Origin: Kingdonia uniflora
Taxonomy: Eukaryota > Streptophyta > Magnoliopsida > Ranunculales > Circaeasteraceae
Length of the DNA stretch: 64,000 nt
Reading direction: 5' to 3'
Assembly (NCBI GenBank): GCA_014058105.1
Contig: JACGCM010002535.1
Location: 1,054,001 to 1,118,000 of the forward strand
The notes under the pieces were generated by a model. That model searched no databases. It worked only from the letters and a program-made list of their open reading frames with translations, and was not told where the DNA came from. Made by a program: the position numbers and the translations under genes. Positions 11,680 through 22,164 of the stretch are shown in pieces; positions within the stretch are counted from its first letter, which is position 1; each line of letters starts with the position of its first letter.

Positions 11680-11707
11680 CTGTTACCATATTGATGGAGA
11701 TGGAATT

Positions 11708-12429
11708 TATAGGAGCCAAGTTTTTTAGATGGAAAAACTATCTTACACCTCAGGATTGTCTTCGACTTGGGGACTAGGCAAGCATATAATACAATAACAG
11801 ACAATATTACGATACTAACATGCTTGCGTGGAGTCCTAGAATAGGTTACTCCATAACCTCTAGCGAGGATTTTTAATAGATGATGATATATATCGAGCTT
11901 AGCTGACAAATCGATTAGAGGTAAGCTACAAGGTGGTCGAAGGTTATCTTGGGGAGTTGAGGGGAGATATTTTATAACCCCTTCATAGTGCTTACTCCCT
12001 TTTTATTTATAGGATATAAAAAAGGCTGAGTCACCATGGGAGGTCAGGTTATACATATGTCCTTTGAACCTGGAGTTGGTTCTGATAATGTCGTTGTTGG
12101 TTCTGTCACTGTAACTGTTGGTTCTGTCACTATAGTTTTCGAGTGGCTTGTTTCACTATTCTATCTGGTGAGATGGCTGTCTGACATGTCTGCCTTCGAC
12201 CATCTATGATCATGGTTGATGTATTTCTGGTACTGATGCTGAGTTCTGGCGTTGCTTATCTATCTTCGACTATGGCAGTTAGCTTTGATTATCATTTGAG
12301 TGTTCGATTAGTCTCGGAAGGCTTCGTGGACTTAGTTATTGTCTTGTTGGGCTTTGAGTCTCTAGGTAGGCTTTTTTATAGCCTCCAAGTATTCGACTAG
12401 TGCTAGAAGGCTACGAGTAGGCTACTACA
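11708..12429 (-). repeat. 3' LTR of element C (722 bp)
   Basis: It ends (minus strand) at TATAGGAGCCAAG, corresponding to TGTAGGAGCCAAG in the 5' LTR, and begins TGTAGTAGCCTACTC (12429). The two LTRs align end to end: GGATTGTCTTCGACT, the GATGATATATATCGAGC segment, CACCATGGGAGGTCAGG. It has three 21-bp units (12074-12136) where the 5' LTR has four. Confidence 0.88.
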
Positions 12430-12448
12430 TTCGCCTCCTCTTATCAGG
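12430..12448 (-). other. Polypurine tract of element C
   Basis: Minus-strand GATAAGAGGAGGCGAA sits immediately upstream of the 3' LTR. Element D has GAGAGGGGGCGAA in the same place (33446-33459), preceded in both by CTGAGGCCCCTG. This is the expected plus-strand primer for retroelement replication. Confidence 0.7.
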
Positions 12449-12649
12449 GGCCTCAGAAATTGGTATAGATGGCACGCTCTAAGAAAATTGGATAGGCTTG
12501 GGAAGATGAAGAGTTGACTGTTGAATGTAGGCAGTTCTAAGGAAAGTAATTAAGGATGGTAATCAATGCAAGTGCTGATTAAGGGGGGATTAAATGACCA
12601 TTAATTCAAGTATAAATTGGGGGTGTTAGGGGGAGTGTTGAATTTTCTT

Positions 12650-12810
12650 CATCTTCTTCCTTGAGTAACCAAACATTGGAAACCACACCAAACAAAAGGT
12701 ACCAGAAAAGGATGGTGGCACGGGAACGTCGGATAGAGCAAAAGACGGTCGTGTTGAAGGAAAAGTTCTTTGGCGATCATGGTCTGGACTGGGTATTGGG
12801 AGGTGGGAGG
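12650..12810 (+). pseudogene. Small antisense ORF (aORF2) of element C, N-terminal part
   Basis: Plus-strand translation from 12661 gives NKRYQKRMVARERRIEQKT, then LKEKFFGDHGLDW. This matches two copies in element D (ETKYQNRVATR...FFGDQGLD and NTRYQQRMGFAR...FFGDKELDW). Sequence after about 12800 no longer matches, so the C copy lacks the later VEPGEP part. The family is unknown to me. It lies between the 3' LTR and the promoter of the larger antisense ORF and runs in the same direction. Confidence 0.55.
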
Positions 12811-13510
12811 AGAAGTTGTTATGTTTTGCAGTTGTTGTGTTTCTGTCTTTGTTTTCTTTTATTTTCATCCTTTTTGTTATGGTAATGATTTCGAATGAAA
12901 CAGTATTATATTGAAGTATAACATTGTAAGTGTAATACCTACTGTAGACGAACATAACGCAAGCGCGATAGAACTCGTCGAACATCCAACTTAAGTAATG
13001 AAAAAGAACTAAAAATTGTAGGACCATGGGTTCAATTATGTAAAGAAAAATACTGACCGAAGGTTCAAGTACTTAAAGTTTATGTACGATTGGATGATGT
13101 TAGATGTAGACGATGGTTCTAAAATATATGTGGTCGAATGGTACAACGATAGTAGGATGGATAAGGTGGTTCAAAAATGATGCTTTAATTACAAAATCTA
13201 ATAGCCGAAATGGCAGACTTGTCAGGGTGATACTATTCATAGGGTAGTGTACCATTGCAGGTTATCATGGTGTTTCTTCTGGTTATGGGAAAAAGGTGGA
13301 AGTGACACATAGGTTTGAGTTGACAGATTTGGACAGTGTGCCAGAAGGTTCGAGAGATGTATACAATTTTATTTAATATGAGTGTGTGATACGCACGTGG
13401 GAGGAATTGAGGGTAATATTGTCAAAACACATTTTAGTCAGAAAATGAGTGGAGGAGTGGTAATGATGGTAAGTGGGGGAAATAGTGGCGGTTTTATTTG
13501 TCTGAGGTGG
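12811..13510. other. Non-coding part of element C between the two antisense ORFs
   Basis: No convincing coding frame. From about 13230 the sequence (CCATTGCAGGTTATCATG, then an ACACGTACGTGC-like stretch) aligns with the region upstream of the aORF in element D, as expected for a conserved upstream region. Confidence 0.5.
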
Positions 13511-13518
13511 TATTTAAT
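13511..13518 (+). promoter_or_regulatory. Decayed TATA-like box of the aORF in element C
   Basis: TATTTAAT occupies the position of TATATATAG in element D (31206-31214), within aligned flanking sequence (GAGGTGG before it in C, GAGG in D). It lies about 140 bp upstream of the leader intron. Assignment rests on this alignment, not on measured transcription. Confidence 0.4.
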
Positions 13519-13656
13519 GGGGTGAGAGAGAAATTTATTATTTCCCAAATAATCAAACATAGAGAGAACAAATAAGGAAGAGAGGAAACACATACGCCAT
13601 TGCTAAGGGGAAGCTTGTTGGAAGAGATTGCTGAGAAAGCTGATCCATTCGAATAG

Positions 13657-13976
13657 GTATATCCTCTGACTTCTTGTGAAAAGTATGTGATTTGTATTTT
13701 TTCTCTGTGGTTTAGTCTTCTATATTTGTATGTTGTTTGTACTTTGGGATAGGTACAGCTAGGGCTTTTATTTGTAATGGCATGACTGAGGAAAGGGGTA
13801 ACCCATGTGGCCGGAGGTTCGGCCCTGTGATAAATTTGGGAGAGTGAGGGATTGATTGGGGTTGATGTCGAACATTTGACTGTGGGCAGGGTGAGTTAGA
13901 GAGGGTAGAACATAATATGATATCGAAATGAGATAGTTGAATATATCTATCTAATTGTGTACCTCTTCTTCTATAG
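13657..13976 (+). other. Leader (5' UTR) intron of the aORF, element C
   Basis: Donor GAATAG|GTATATCC and acceptor CTTCTTCTATAG|GGTATAATG lie seven bases before the aORF start codon. Element D has the equivalent pair (CATGCAG|GTATGTCC and CTTCTTCTGTAAG|GTAAGATG). The pyrimidine-rich acceptor and shared positions support a real intron. Confidence 0.55.
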
Positions 13977-13982
13977 GGTATA

Positions 13983-16170
13983 ATGTGTACCCGTCAAGCT
14001 TCGAGAATGAGGCTGATAGATGAGGAGGATGAAGTAAATGAACCCAGTGTATCTGGTCGAGGTCGAGGCAATGAGAACAGTAAGGTTGAAGTGTTCGAAA
14101 TTACAATAGATGTCCTATTAGTTGTGGTAGTACCAGAAGTTGGAGCTTCGAGTAAGAGTCGTCGTAGGGATCGAGTAGTCGGGGAGAGTGACGAAGAGAA
14201 GATTGAGGAGGGGGAGGCATGGGCAAACGAAGGTAGTCTCGAGCCTTCAGGGGATAAGCGGGAGGAAGGGCAAGGGGAGCAGAGTGATAATAGTGATAGT
14301 TCAGATAATTTGAGGAGAGCAGCAGGGCCTATTTTGACTCAAGAAAAGGCGAGACTGAATCGATTCATGGAAAAATATGGGCTGTCGAGGGTAGAAGTTA
14401 TACTGGTGCCAGTAGGGGCCGAGGTCAAATTTAAGGATGCCACTCATAAGGGTATCATGGCGTTTAGGGATTCGATTCGACTAGGGATGCAGCTGCCCCT
14501 TCGAAAGCTGGTGAAGCAGGTATTGAACTACTGGGATGTTTCCCCTGGCCAGATGAATGGAAATTTTTATGAGCTGATGAGGGTTGTCGAGGGGATGAAT
14601 GAAGAGTTGAAATGGGAGAAGAGGGGTTTGATCGAGTTGTTCGACATTGTATCGCTCTACTCGAGGAAAGCATATAATAAGGCGGATACGTACCATATTC
14701 AATGCCATGTAGAAAAACCATGGTTATTTGATCTTTGTTCGACGGGGCGAGGGTGGGATAAGGATTTGGTTATGGTAGGAGGTAATTATGAGAATGAAGA
14801 GGGGGATGAGGTATATAAGCTGAAGCATAAGCTGTATAATCCCAGTATGTCGATGGTCGAAGACTATTTTTTAACCGGTTTGAATAGGTTATTGAACTTG
14901 TCTTTTGTAGTTTTGCAGAGCCAAGCACCAGTACATTGACGAATCCAAAGAGGTATATTGACAAACTGATTAACCAAGACAAAGAGTGGGTAAATTGGGT
15001 ATTTGGGAAGCTGGATATTGTGTGGAAGAGGTAAAAGAAGACAGACACGATGCTTCAAAACGTACCTATAGCTGTTGTTCAGTCAAAGAAAAGGAAAGAA
15101 GGAAATTCATTGACGAGGGCAGGTAAAATAGAAAAGGGAAAGTTGAGTCGAAAGTAAAGCTATGTGCCAAGGGAGTGGTGAGGCAGGCCAGCAACCGTAC
15201 AACTGAGTGTGCTCGAAGCTAATCCCGAGGTATCGTGGTAATCTAGCAAGGGTAAGGGCAAGGCTATTCCCGAAGCTTTGACAGTTCAGCAGACGAAGGC
15301 TACCCTGCGTAAAAGGCCCCGAGAGATGGTGGCTGATGATGTGAATAATACAGCCTAAGCGAGGCAATAGGGGGCCAAACTGGAGGAGCAGACTCGAGCA
15401 ACGGCCGTGCTGATAGCGACCCTCTATGGAACAGACCCAGATGAAGCAGGGAAACAAATGTATAAGGCTATGCATCAGATAAATGTTTCTAAAATTAAGA
15501 AATTTCACTTATCCTTTGGGAACTGTTGATTAGTCAGGTTTTCATATAGGTAAACGCATGGGCTTTAGCTTTTATTAATGCCCAGAGAGTTTTAAGTAAA
15601 TAGTTGTAGCAGGCGAGGGATAGTCTGAAGCTCTCTCAGGGGACCACAATGTCACTGGAGACCGAGGTCGATATCTTAAGACGAGAGAAGTTGCAGATTA
15701 GAGCCGAGGCTACGATGGAGGTCGAAGCTACGATTGCCAATAGTGATCAACTACGAAAGGTGTTGGAGGCGAAGCTAGTGGAGAAAGATGAGGAGCTAAA
15801 AGATAACAAAGAAAGTTTTCAGGCACAATATGATGAGGAGTGCGAAACAACCACGGCTCTGAAGAATTTTATTGATGATTTGGGGTATAATCTTGAGACC
15901 TTCGAGTGCTTTCCTTCGATCAAAGAGTCTGCTGTCGAGTATGTGGTGCAGGCAATGGGGATGGAAGTGGATCCTGCTGGTGTAGGTGTTGGAGATGGTG
16001 TGGTTGCTCCTGTGGTCGAATGGGATGGTTTCAGTACTAGTGCAACTGTAGGAGATGTTGAAGACGATGGTGGTGTAGATTTTGTAGGACTAAACCCTAT
16101 TGTCGAGGGTAGTGGAAATGTTGCAATGGGAGAACCTATAGAAGGAGTTAGGGCAGCCACTCCTGTGTAG
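13983..16170 (+). pseudogene. Antisense ORF (aORF) of element C, a gypsy-associated domain protein with introns
   Basis: Exon 1 (ATG 13983 to 14844) has an acidic, Ser-rich N-terminus (residues about 20-115) and then a domain with FRDSIRLGMQLPLRKLV, VLNYWDVSPGQMNGNFYEL and a W-rich end. I read this as the plant 'putative gypsy type transposon' domain (Transposase_28). A 74-bp intron (14845-14918, GT...AG) is followed by exon 2 (14919-15478), then a 71-bp intron (15479-15549) whose donor is AT where D has GT. Exon 3 (15550-16170) is a coiled coil with a Gly/Val-rich tail. Frames continue across the introns in both C and D. Exon 1 is fully open. At least one stop in exon 2 and two in exon 3 break the gene. 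Role unknown. Confidence 0.72.
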
Positions 16171-16439
16171 AAGGTATGTCGTTGTTGTCTATTTTATGTA
16201 ACCAACTCTTTCTCCTTACCTTGCTGTGATGTTAAATTGGAATGATGTGGCATTTGAACTGAGTGTATTGGATCGGCAGTAATCGAACAATGTTTAACGT
16301 AATTAAACTAGAGCTGCTTGTATGTATGTAGTTGACTTGAATTTCAAGTATGTATTTGACTTAAATTACATGTATGTCTGCATGCTTGTATCTGTGTTGT
16401 ACCATAAAGATTACAAAATGTTCTGCTTCGGTGGGTACG
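16171..16439. other. Element C spacer between aORF end and tandem repeats
   Basis: AT-rich sequence with no supported feature. TGTATGTA-type stretches occur at about 16319-16380. It would be the 3' UTR of the aORF. Confidence 0.4.
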
Positions 16440-16960
16440 ACCTGGAACCTTATGAAACTTTGAGGTTTCCCTCGAGTATTAGTCAATTCAAAGGGTTCAC
16501 ATGATACTTAGGTGTGATCAAGTCCAGAATTGTACAGAACTTCTGAGGTTGCCCCCAGGTCTATAAGCAGGATCGAGCCTAATCGAAGCATTATGTGGTC
16601 GCTCCCATTGCATTCCCAGGTGTCCAGTCTTTTGGCCATTCATGCCACTCAGGTTTGCCCGAATTGGAAACTTGAAAATCTTCGAGGTCGCACCCAAGTA
16701 TCAGTCAGGTTGAAGGGTTGACATGATACTTTGGCTTGACCAAGAAATTCACTGAACTTTGAAGGCCAGAGCCTAAATAAAGTTATGTGGTCACCCCCAA
16801 TACATTCCTGAGCATCCAGTCTTTCGGCCATTCATGCCACTTGGGATTGCTTGAATTGGAAACTTATAAAACTTTGAGGTCACCCCCATGTATCAACTAG
16901 GTCAAAGGGTTGACATGATACTTAGGTTTGACCAAGAAATTTATTTTGAGATAGGACATG
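16440..16960. repeat. Tandem repeat tract (about 195-225 bp units, 2.5 copies) of element C
   Basis: Units are marked by a GTATCA/GTATTA core at about 16471, 16696 and 16889, each followed by AAAGGGTTGACATGATACTT-like sequence, and by ATTATGTGGTCGC and CATTCATGCCACTC. These are diverged relatives of the element A units at 603-1075. The tract follows the integrase end. Confidence 0.75.
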
Positions 16961-16999
16961 AAGCCCAGATGATAAAAAATATGTTTATTGATTATACTG

Positions 17000-18315
17000 T
17001 ATTTACATTTGTTGAACAAGGTGGTGGTCGCGGCCTATTGTCTGAGGCTAACTGCACTGTGTTCCAAGGGTTAGGTAGAGGCTCCTCAACTTCTATCATT
17101 TGATAGTAGGATCCTTTGTCGGTTTTGACATACACGACATAAGGTCCTTCCTAGAATTCGGCTCGCCGGACGGCATTGCGAGGCTTCGAAGAGGGTGTGA
17201 CTCGTCGAAGTTCAAACTCTTCAATATTGAAACTGTGTGATCAAACTCTCTTGTTGTATGAATTTTGGAGAGAGATGTGGTAATGGCCGAGGTTAGCGAT
17301 GGCTCGATCTCGGGTTTCGTCGATCCATAACATGTTGCACCCAAGTTCGAACTTATTATCTTCATCGGGGATTTCGGGATCTCATGTTGATACTTCAAAC
17401 TGTGCTGGTAGCACCACTTTGGTACCGCAAGCCAGGAGGAAGGGAGTGCAGCCTGTCACTTTTCTTAGTGTGGTACGGTAGGCCCAGAGTACATGTTGTA
17501 GTTCTTGAACCCATCGGCCTTTATTCTCATCGACACGCTTCTGAAGACCATCAACAATAGCTTTATTGATTGCTTCGACCTGGCCATTCCATTGGAGGTA
17601 ATAAGGTGTGGATGGGGAGATGATGATGTTATATTTCTTGAGGAAATTGCGAACCTTGTTTACAGCAAACTGTGGACTGTTGTTACATCGAATCATGTGA
17701 GGGCAGCCAAAACGTGTAATGATATTTTCCCATAAGAACTTGATAACTTCTTCTTCTCTTGTTCAACATAGAGTCACGTCTTCGACTCACTTAGTAAAGT
17801 AATCTGTGGCTACAAGAAGAAAGTCTCGTCTGCCCGAAGCTTTGGGGAAGGGGCCGACCAAATCAATGGCCCACCTTTTGAACGACCAAGCTACTTGGCT
17901 GCAATAAAGGTCTTGTAAAGGGCTTCGAATGTCGTGGGTGTGACGCTGGCATTTGTCACAGTGTTTCACATACTCTTCAGCTTGTTTCTTCATATTGGGC
18001 AAGAATTAACCTTGTGTTACGGCTTGGAGAACCATAGATCGGCCAGCAGTGTGAGAACCGCAGGTACCTTCATGGAGCTCGGTAAGTATGGTAGTGGCTT
18101 TGTTTCGGGAGATGCATCGGAAGTGTACGCCATTTGGTGATTTGCAGTGTAGTCCGCCTTTGAGAATAGTATATTTACGGCAGTTTTCTAATAATGAATG
18201 TTTAGCTTTGGGATCTTCTGAGAGGGTTGAACTATTAAAATAAACGAGAAAGGGTGTTTGCCAATCAACGCGATCAAGACTCTCGCCCCCAGTATTGATG
18301 GCATTAACTTCCATT
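17000..18315 (-). pseudogene. Integrase of element C
   Basis: The minus strand starts near MEVNAINTGGESLD and continues with LLENCRKYTILKGGLHCKS. The zinc-binding part follows (SHTAGRS, then HCDKCQRHTHD). In the core, AIDLVGPFPKASG gives the first aspartate; IRCNNSPQF has asparagine where the second catalytic aspartate is expected; GQVEAINKA supplies the glutamate. The C-terminus (ELQHVLWAYRTTLRKVTGCT) matches D. Stops near 17780 and 18006 and the lost aspartate make it inactive. Confidence 0.85.
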
Positions 18316-18368
18316 TTGTCGATACTTGGGCATTCGAGTACTTCGATATGGAGTATTCGTGATTCAGA

Positions 18369-19215
18369 CTAGCCAAACATGGCTACTATGTAGGTAAGGG
18401 CATCAGCATGTCTGTTTCTACCTCGAGGGTAATGTGTAATAGAAGATTTTTTGGGGAAACAATCCAAGCGTTGGCGAACAAGGGCAATATACGCAGCCAT
18501 AAGACCATTGGCCTTATTTTCACCAGTGTACTGTCTCTGAATGAGTTGGGAATCGGTAAATACTGCAAGTTTGGGAACACCAAGTTCAAGGGCGATATCA
18601 AAGCCATATATCAGGGCTTCATATTTGGCCTCACTGTTAAAGTATTCGAAGTTTAACTTTATGGCCTTTTCAATTTGGTCATTGGAGGGGGTAACCAGGA
18701 CAACGCCGATCCCCAAACTATTAGGTCTAGCAGATCCATCTGTAAAGAGACGCCAACCTGTGTTAGGGTTCCAAGTGTCATTCTTTTTGGGCTGGTCTTT
18801 GGGTAGATCATCTTCATGTTCCTCCCAGTCGATGTCTTTGATAGGGAAGTCAGCAAGGAAATCAGCGACTGCTTGGCCATTTTGAGATATTAGTTTCTTG
18901 AAAGTGATGTCGTGTTCACCAAGATAAATGGACCATTGTTGTACCCGTCTAAATTTATCTTTCCTACTGAGGATCTCTCGAAGGGTGTAGCTGGTAATGA
19001 CACATATAGGGTGAGCTTAAAAGTATTGTTTGAGCTTTCAAGTAGTGTAGACGAGTGTAAGGAGTAATCGCTCGAGCTTCATGTATCGAGTCTCGGTAGG
19101 TGTCAAAGTTTTGCTGTTAAAGTACATAGGTTTCTCGATATTGCATTCGAGCCGAATAAGGACTGAGCTAATAGAAGTGTCGGTAACCGCAAGGTATAAG
19201 GAAAACATTTCACCT
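18369..19215 (-). pseudogene. RNase H of element C
   Basis: The open part holds the usual acidic residues: LFTDGSARPNS, GIGVVLVTPSND, NSEAKYEAL, VFTDSQLIQ and RHADALTY. These are the motifs of the RNase H domain that degrades template RNA. Upstream (18900-19215) lies the connection segment with DWEEHEDDLP. This is the best-preserved RNase H in the window. Confidence 0.85.
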
Positions 19216-19216
19216 T

Positions 19217-20370
19217 CTATTGGGGAGTTGATGATGGGAGGTCAACTGAGGTATGTTTTGAGTTCGAGGAAGGCCTGTTCACAATCGGTGTCCAATTGAT
19301 TTTGGGGCTGCTTTTCTTTTTGGCCTTATCGACACTTTGGTCGCGTAAGAGGGAGAGAAGCCAAGCACAACGGTCTGAGGATTTTGATATAAAATTGTTG
19401 AAGGCGGCTATCTTGCCAGTAATCTTTTGGACATCTTTTTTGGTTCGAGGGGAAGGCACATCGATGAGGGCACGGATGTCAGTGGGATCGATTTCGATAC
19501 CTCGTTTGCTGATGCGGTAGCCCAAGAATTTGTCGGATGAAACACCAAACTGACATTTGTCTGGCTTAAGTTTCATGTTATAAGAACGAAGTATGGCAAA
19601 TACTTCGGTGAGGTCCTGGATATGGGTTTGTTTTTGGAGGCTTTTGCATAACAAGTTATCGATGTAAACTTCGACCGACTTGCCAAACAAAGGTTTAAAC
19701 ATGGTGGTAACAAGACGTTGGTGTGTGGCCCCCACATTTTTAAGGCCGAATGGCATGATGTTAAAGCAGTAAAGACCATGTTCAGTAATAAACAAAGTTT
19801 TAAGTTGGCCCTCCGGGAGGAGGGGTACCTGATTGTAATCTGAAGCCGCACCCATCATTGATTGTCGTTCATGACCGGCTGTGACATACAAGAGTGTGGA
19901 AATGATCAGAAGAGGAAAGCTATCCTTTAGTGTATGTTTGTTGAGGTCTGTAAAGTCGATACAGATTCGAATCTTTCCGTTCATCTTAGGAACAACCACA
20001 ATATTGGAGATTCATTCAACGTACTTGACTTCTCTGATAAAACTTGTGGCTAAGAGTTTTTTGACCTCGAGGTTCACTACTTCTCGAATTTGTGGTGCTA
20101 AAGTGCTCTTTTTATGCTTCATGTAGAGTAAGGGATGAGGTCAAGTCGATGGCAGGCCAGGGTTGGGTCGGCGTTAGGCATCTCATGAAAAGTCCAAGCG
20201 AAGATATCTTTATTTGCTCGAAGAAAAGTGGTGAGCTCGAGGCGTTCAACCTCCTCCAAAAAACTACCAATGAACGTGCCTCGACTAGGACCGTCGAGTT
20301 CAATGTATTCAGTAGGTTCAATAGATGTGGTAGAAGGGTCCGAAGGTTTGGGGAGTGCAAGAAGCATTGA
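19217..20370 (-). pseudogene. Reverse transcriptase of element C
   Basis: ELDGPSRGTFIGSFLEEVER precedes the RT. A 260-codon open stretch from 19999 contains KIRICIDFTDLNKHTLKDSF, HERQSMM, MPFGLKNVGATHQ, VYIDNLLCKS and PDKCQFGVSSDKFLGY, then the connection DVPSPRTKKDVQKITGKIAA. The catalytic box is YIDN instead of YIDD. A stop before 19999 and a frameshift near 19290 interrupt the frame. Confidence 0.88.
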
Positions 20371-20479
20371 TTGCTATTGTTTCACAATTTTTTTAGTAAG
20401 ATCGATCTCAGGATGCTCACATGAGAGGGCAAGGTGTTGAGAGCCTTTAATGTTCGACGTTGGCTTGTGTAATGATCCT

Positions 20480-21160
20480 TTAATGTTTCACATGCCACAA
20501 GGGGTAGTGAAACGAAGTGTTTGGTGGTAAGTTGACGGTATGGCCTTCATTGCATGTAGCCAATCTTGCCATAGAATGCCCAGATATTCAGATTTCTTGT
20601 CGATGATGAGAAAACTTGTTTGGAGGGTAGCTAGACCGATGGTGATAGGGAGGCTAATACAACCAATGATGACTTTGATGGCCCCATTAAAGCCCTTGTG
20701 CTCGACGTTGGCTTGTGTGATGAGGTCTGTTTTTTGCATGGCTCGAACTGTCTAGAAGAATAGTACATCTGCTGCACTACCCGTATCAATAAGTATGGTA
20801 TGGAGGATGAGGTGTTCGACCTTAATCATAATGACCAAGGGGTCAAAGTGGGGGAAGCAGATATGAGAAGTATGGCAATTGATGAAGAATATACCATCAG
20901 TCACCCTCCAAACCGGTTTTCTCATCACCGACAAGAAATCTGAATACTTGAGAATTCTAGGATAGCTTCTCTTGATAGGTAAGCTTACAACACTCTTCGA
21001 CCCATTTGCGTTTTCTTTGTATATGACCACTGTTGATGTTGTTAACATCGATAAGGTAGAGTTGGAAAATATGTACCTCGGTTGGGTCGTTAGTTGGAGC
21101 GGGTTGAGGCTTAAGATAGGATCCGTCGAGATAGCTGAGGAGATCGGCGACATCGAAGTA
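20480..21160 (-). pseudogene. Aspartic protease of element C, with an internal inverted duplication
   Basis: DPLVIMIKVEHLILHTILID followed by TGSAADVLF keeps the DTG active site. After a TAG it continues NVEHKGFNGAIKVIIGCIS and LQTSFLIIDKKSEYLGILW. Upstream of the active site, an insert (about 20898-20966) is an inverted copy of part of the downstream LQTSFLIIDKKSEY segment (20561-20633). Confidence 0.8.
20561..20966. repeat. Inverted duplication of about 70 bp inside the protease region of element C
   Basis: GATTTCTTGTCGATGATGAG at 20591 reappears, reverse-complemented with few changes, at about 20920-20940. The arms are about 20561-20633 and 20898-20966, separated by about 265 bp. A template switch during reverse transcription or repair would give this pattern. 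Confidence 0.65.
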
Positions 21161-21169
21161 CGCGACCAG

Positions 21170-21346
21170 CTTTAAGAATCATCTCCAGTGATCGTTACAG
21201 GGCATAACACTTGTTGGTAGAGTGGCAATTGTACTTGTGATTTTGACAGTATGGCTCGTCTTTTCGGACCTCAATGGGGTAGGGGGTAAGCCAGATAGGG
21301 CTGGCCTGTATTTGTGGGAGAAGGTTGCTGATGAGGGAAGTGAGTT
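21170..21346 (-). pseudogene. Gag C-terminal segment of element C, left side of the D insertion
   Basis: The minus strand reads SLISNLLPQIQASPIWLTPY, then PIEVRKDEPYCQNHKYNCHS and NKCYAL: the Cys/His-rich end of gag as in elements B and D. The frame starts inside the D LTR because D inserted here. The other part of the gene is at 34201-35556. Confidence 0.8.
21342..21346. repeat. Left target-site duplication of element D (GAGTT)
   Basis: GAGTT precedes the 5' LTR and is repeated directly after the 3' LTR at 34196-34200. Confidence 0.9.
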
Positions 21347-22081
21347 CGTAGTAGCCTACTCGCAGCCTCCTACCCCAGTCAAACATTCGAAGGCTACATC
21401 AAGGCCTACATGCAAACCTCAAAGCCCATTTATTCCATAAACAAGCTTTCCAAGAAATCACGAAGATGATGCTTCGAAGACGAAGCCTTGACTCTAAACA
21501 TACCTTGAAGACGAATTCCACATCAGCATCAAAGGCTTTGGCTCCCCATCAGCATCAGAAATATTTTGTAGATGTGTCAGACAGCCAGCTCACCAGACAA
21601 GAACGACGCTATTGTTGATCCTTGCAACTATAGTGACAGAATCAATACCAGCTACAGTGTCAAAGTACAATTCCGACCCGACATTTCAGGCGTCAACACC
21701 AACTCCAAGATACCCGCTCGATACCCGGAGGGTACACTTGTAATGTGACCTACCTTGATGACTCTGCCCTTCCTATGTACGATAAATAGGATGGAAGGGG
21801 AATCAAGGAGAGGTTACCAAATTAGCCCCCAGACCCCTTGCAGTTTACCTTCAACCTTCCTATAAATCACACAGTAATCGAACCTTCGACTACTCGACAA
21901 TAATATACAATCTCTTAAAAATCCTCATCAGAGATCGTGGAAAGACCCATTCTAGGCCTCCACGCAAGTATATTGTCAATAGGTTATTCGTACTATAGAT
22001 TATACGATTGAATCCTTTGACATTAGATAAACCCATGGCGTAAGAGCCAACTTCCCTTCCGTACGAGGTTAGGCCCCTAAA
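21347..22081 (+). repeat. 5' LTR of element D (735 bp)
   Basis: It begins CGTAGTAGCCTACTC (TG mutated to CG) and ends GAGGTTAGGCCCCTAAA, just before TTTGGCGCC. It aligns over its full length with 33460-34195. A likely TATA/transcription-start area lies in the GATAAATAGGA region near 21780. Confidence 0.92.
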
Positions 22082-22100
22082 TTTGGCGCCGTCTATGCCT
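22082..22100 (+). other. Primer-binding-like site of element D
   Basis: TTTGGCGCCGTCTATGCC directly follows the 5' LTR. It is identical in its core to the site of element A. Confidence 0.72.
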
Positions 22101-22164
22101 GCCCACCCTACCAATCTCCCTTGCCTCATTTTCACCCTTTTTCAACTCCTACAAATCATTCCCA

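Noticed and set aside
15819..16160. Ser/Thr/Pro-rich minus-strand frame
   Set aside because: Reverse reading of the Gly/Val-rich tail of the aORF; composition alone explains it.
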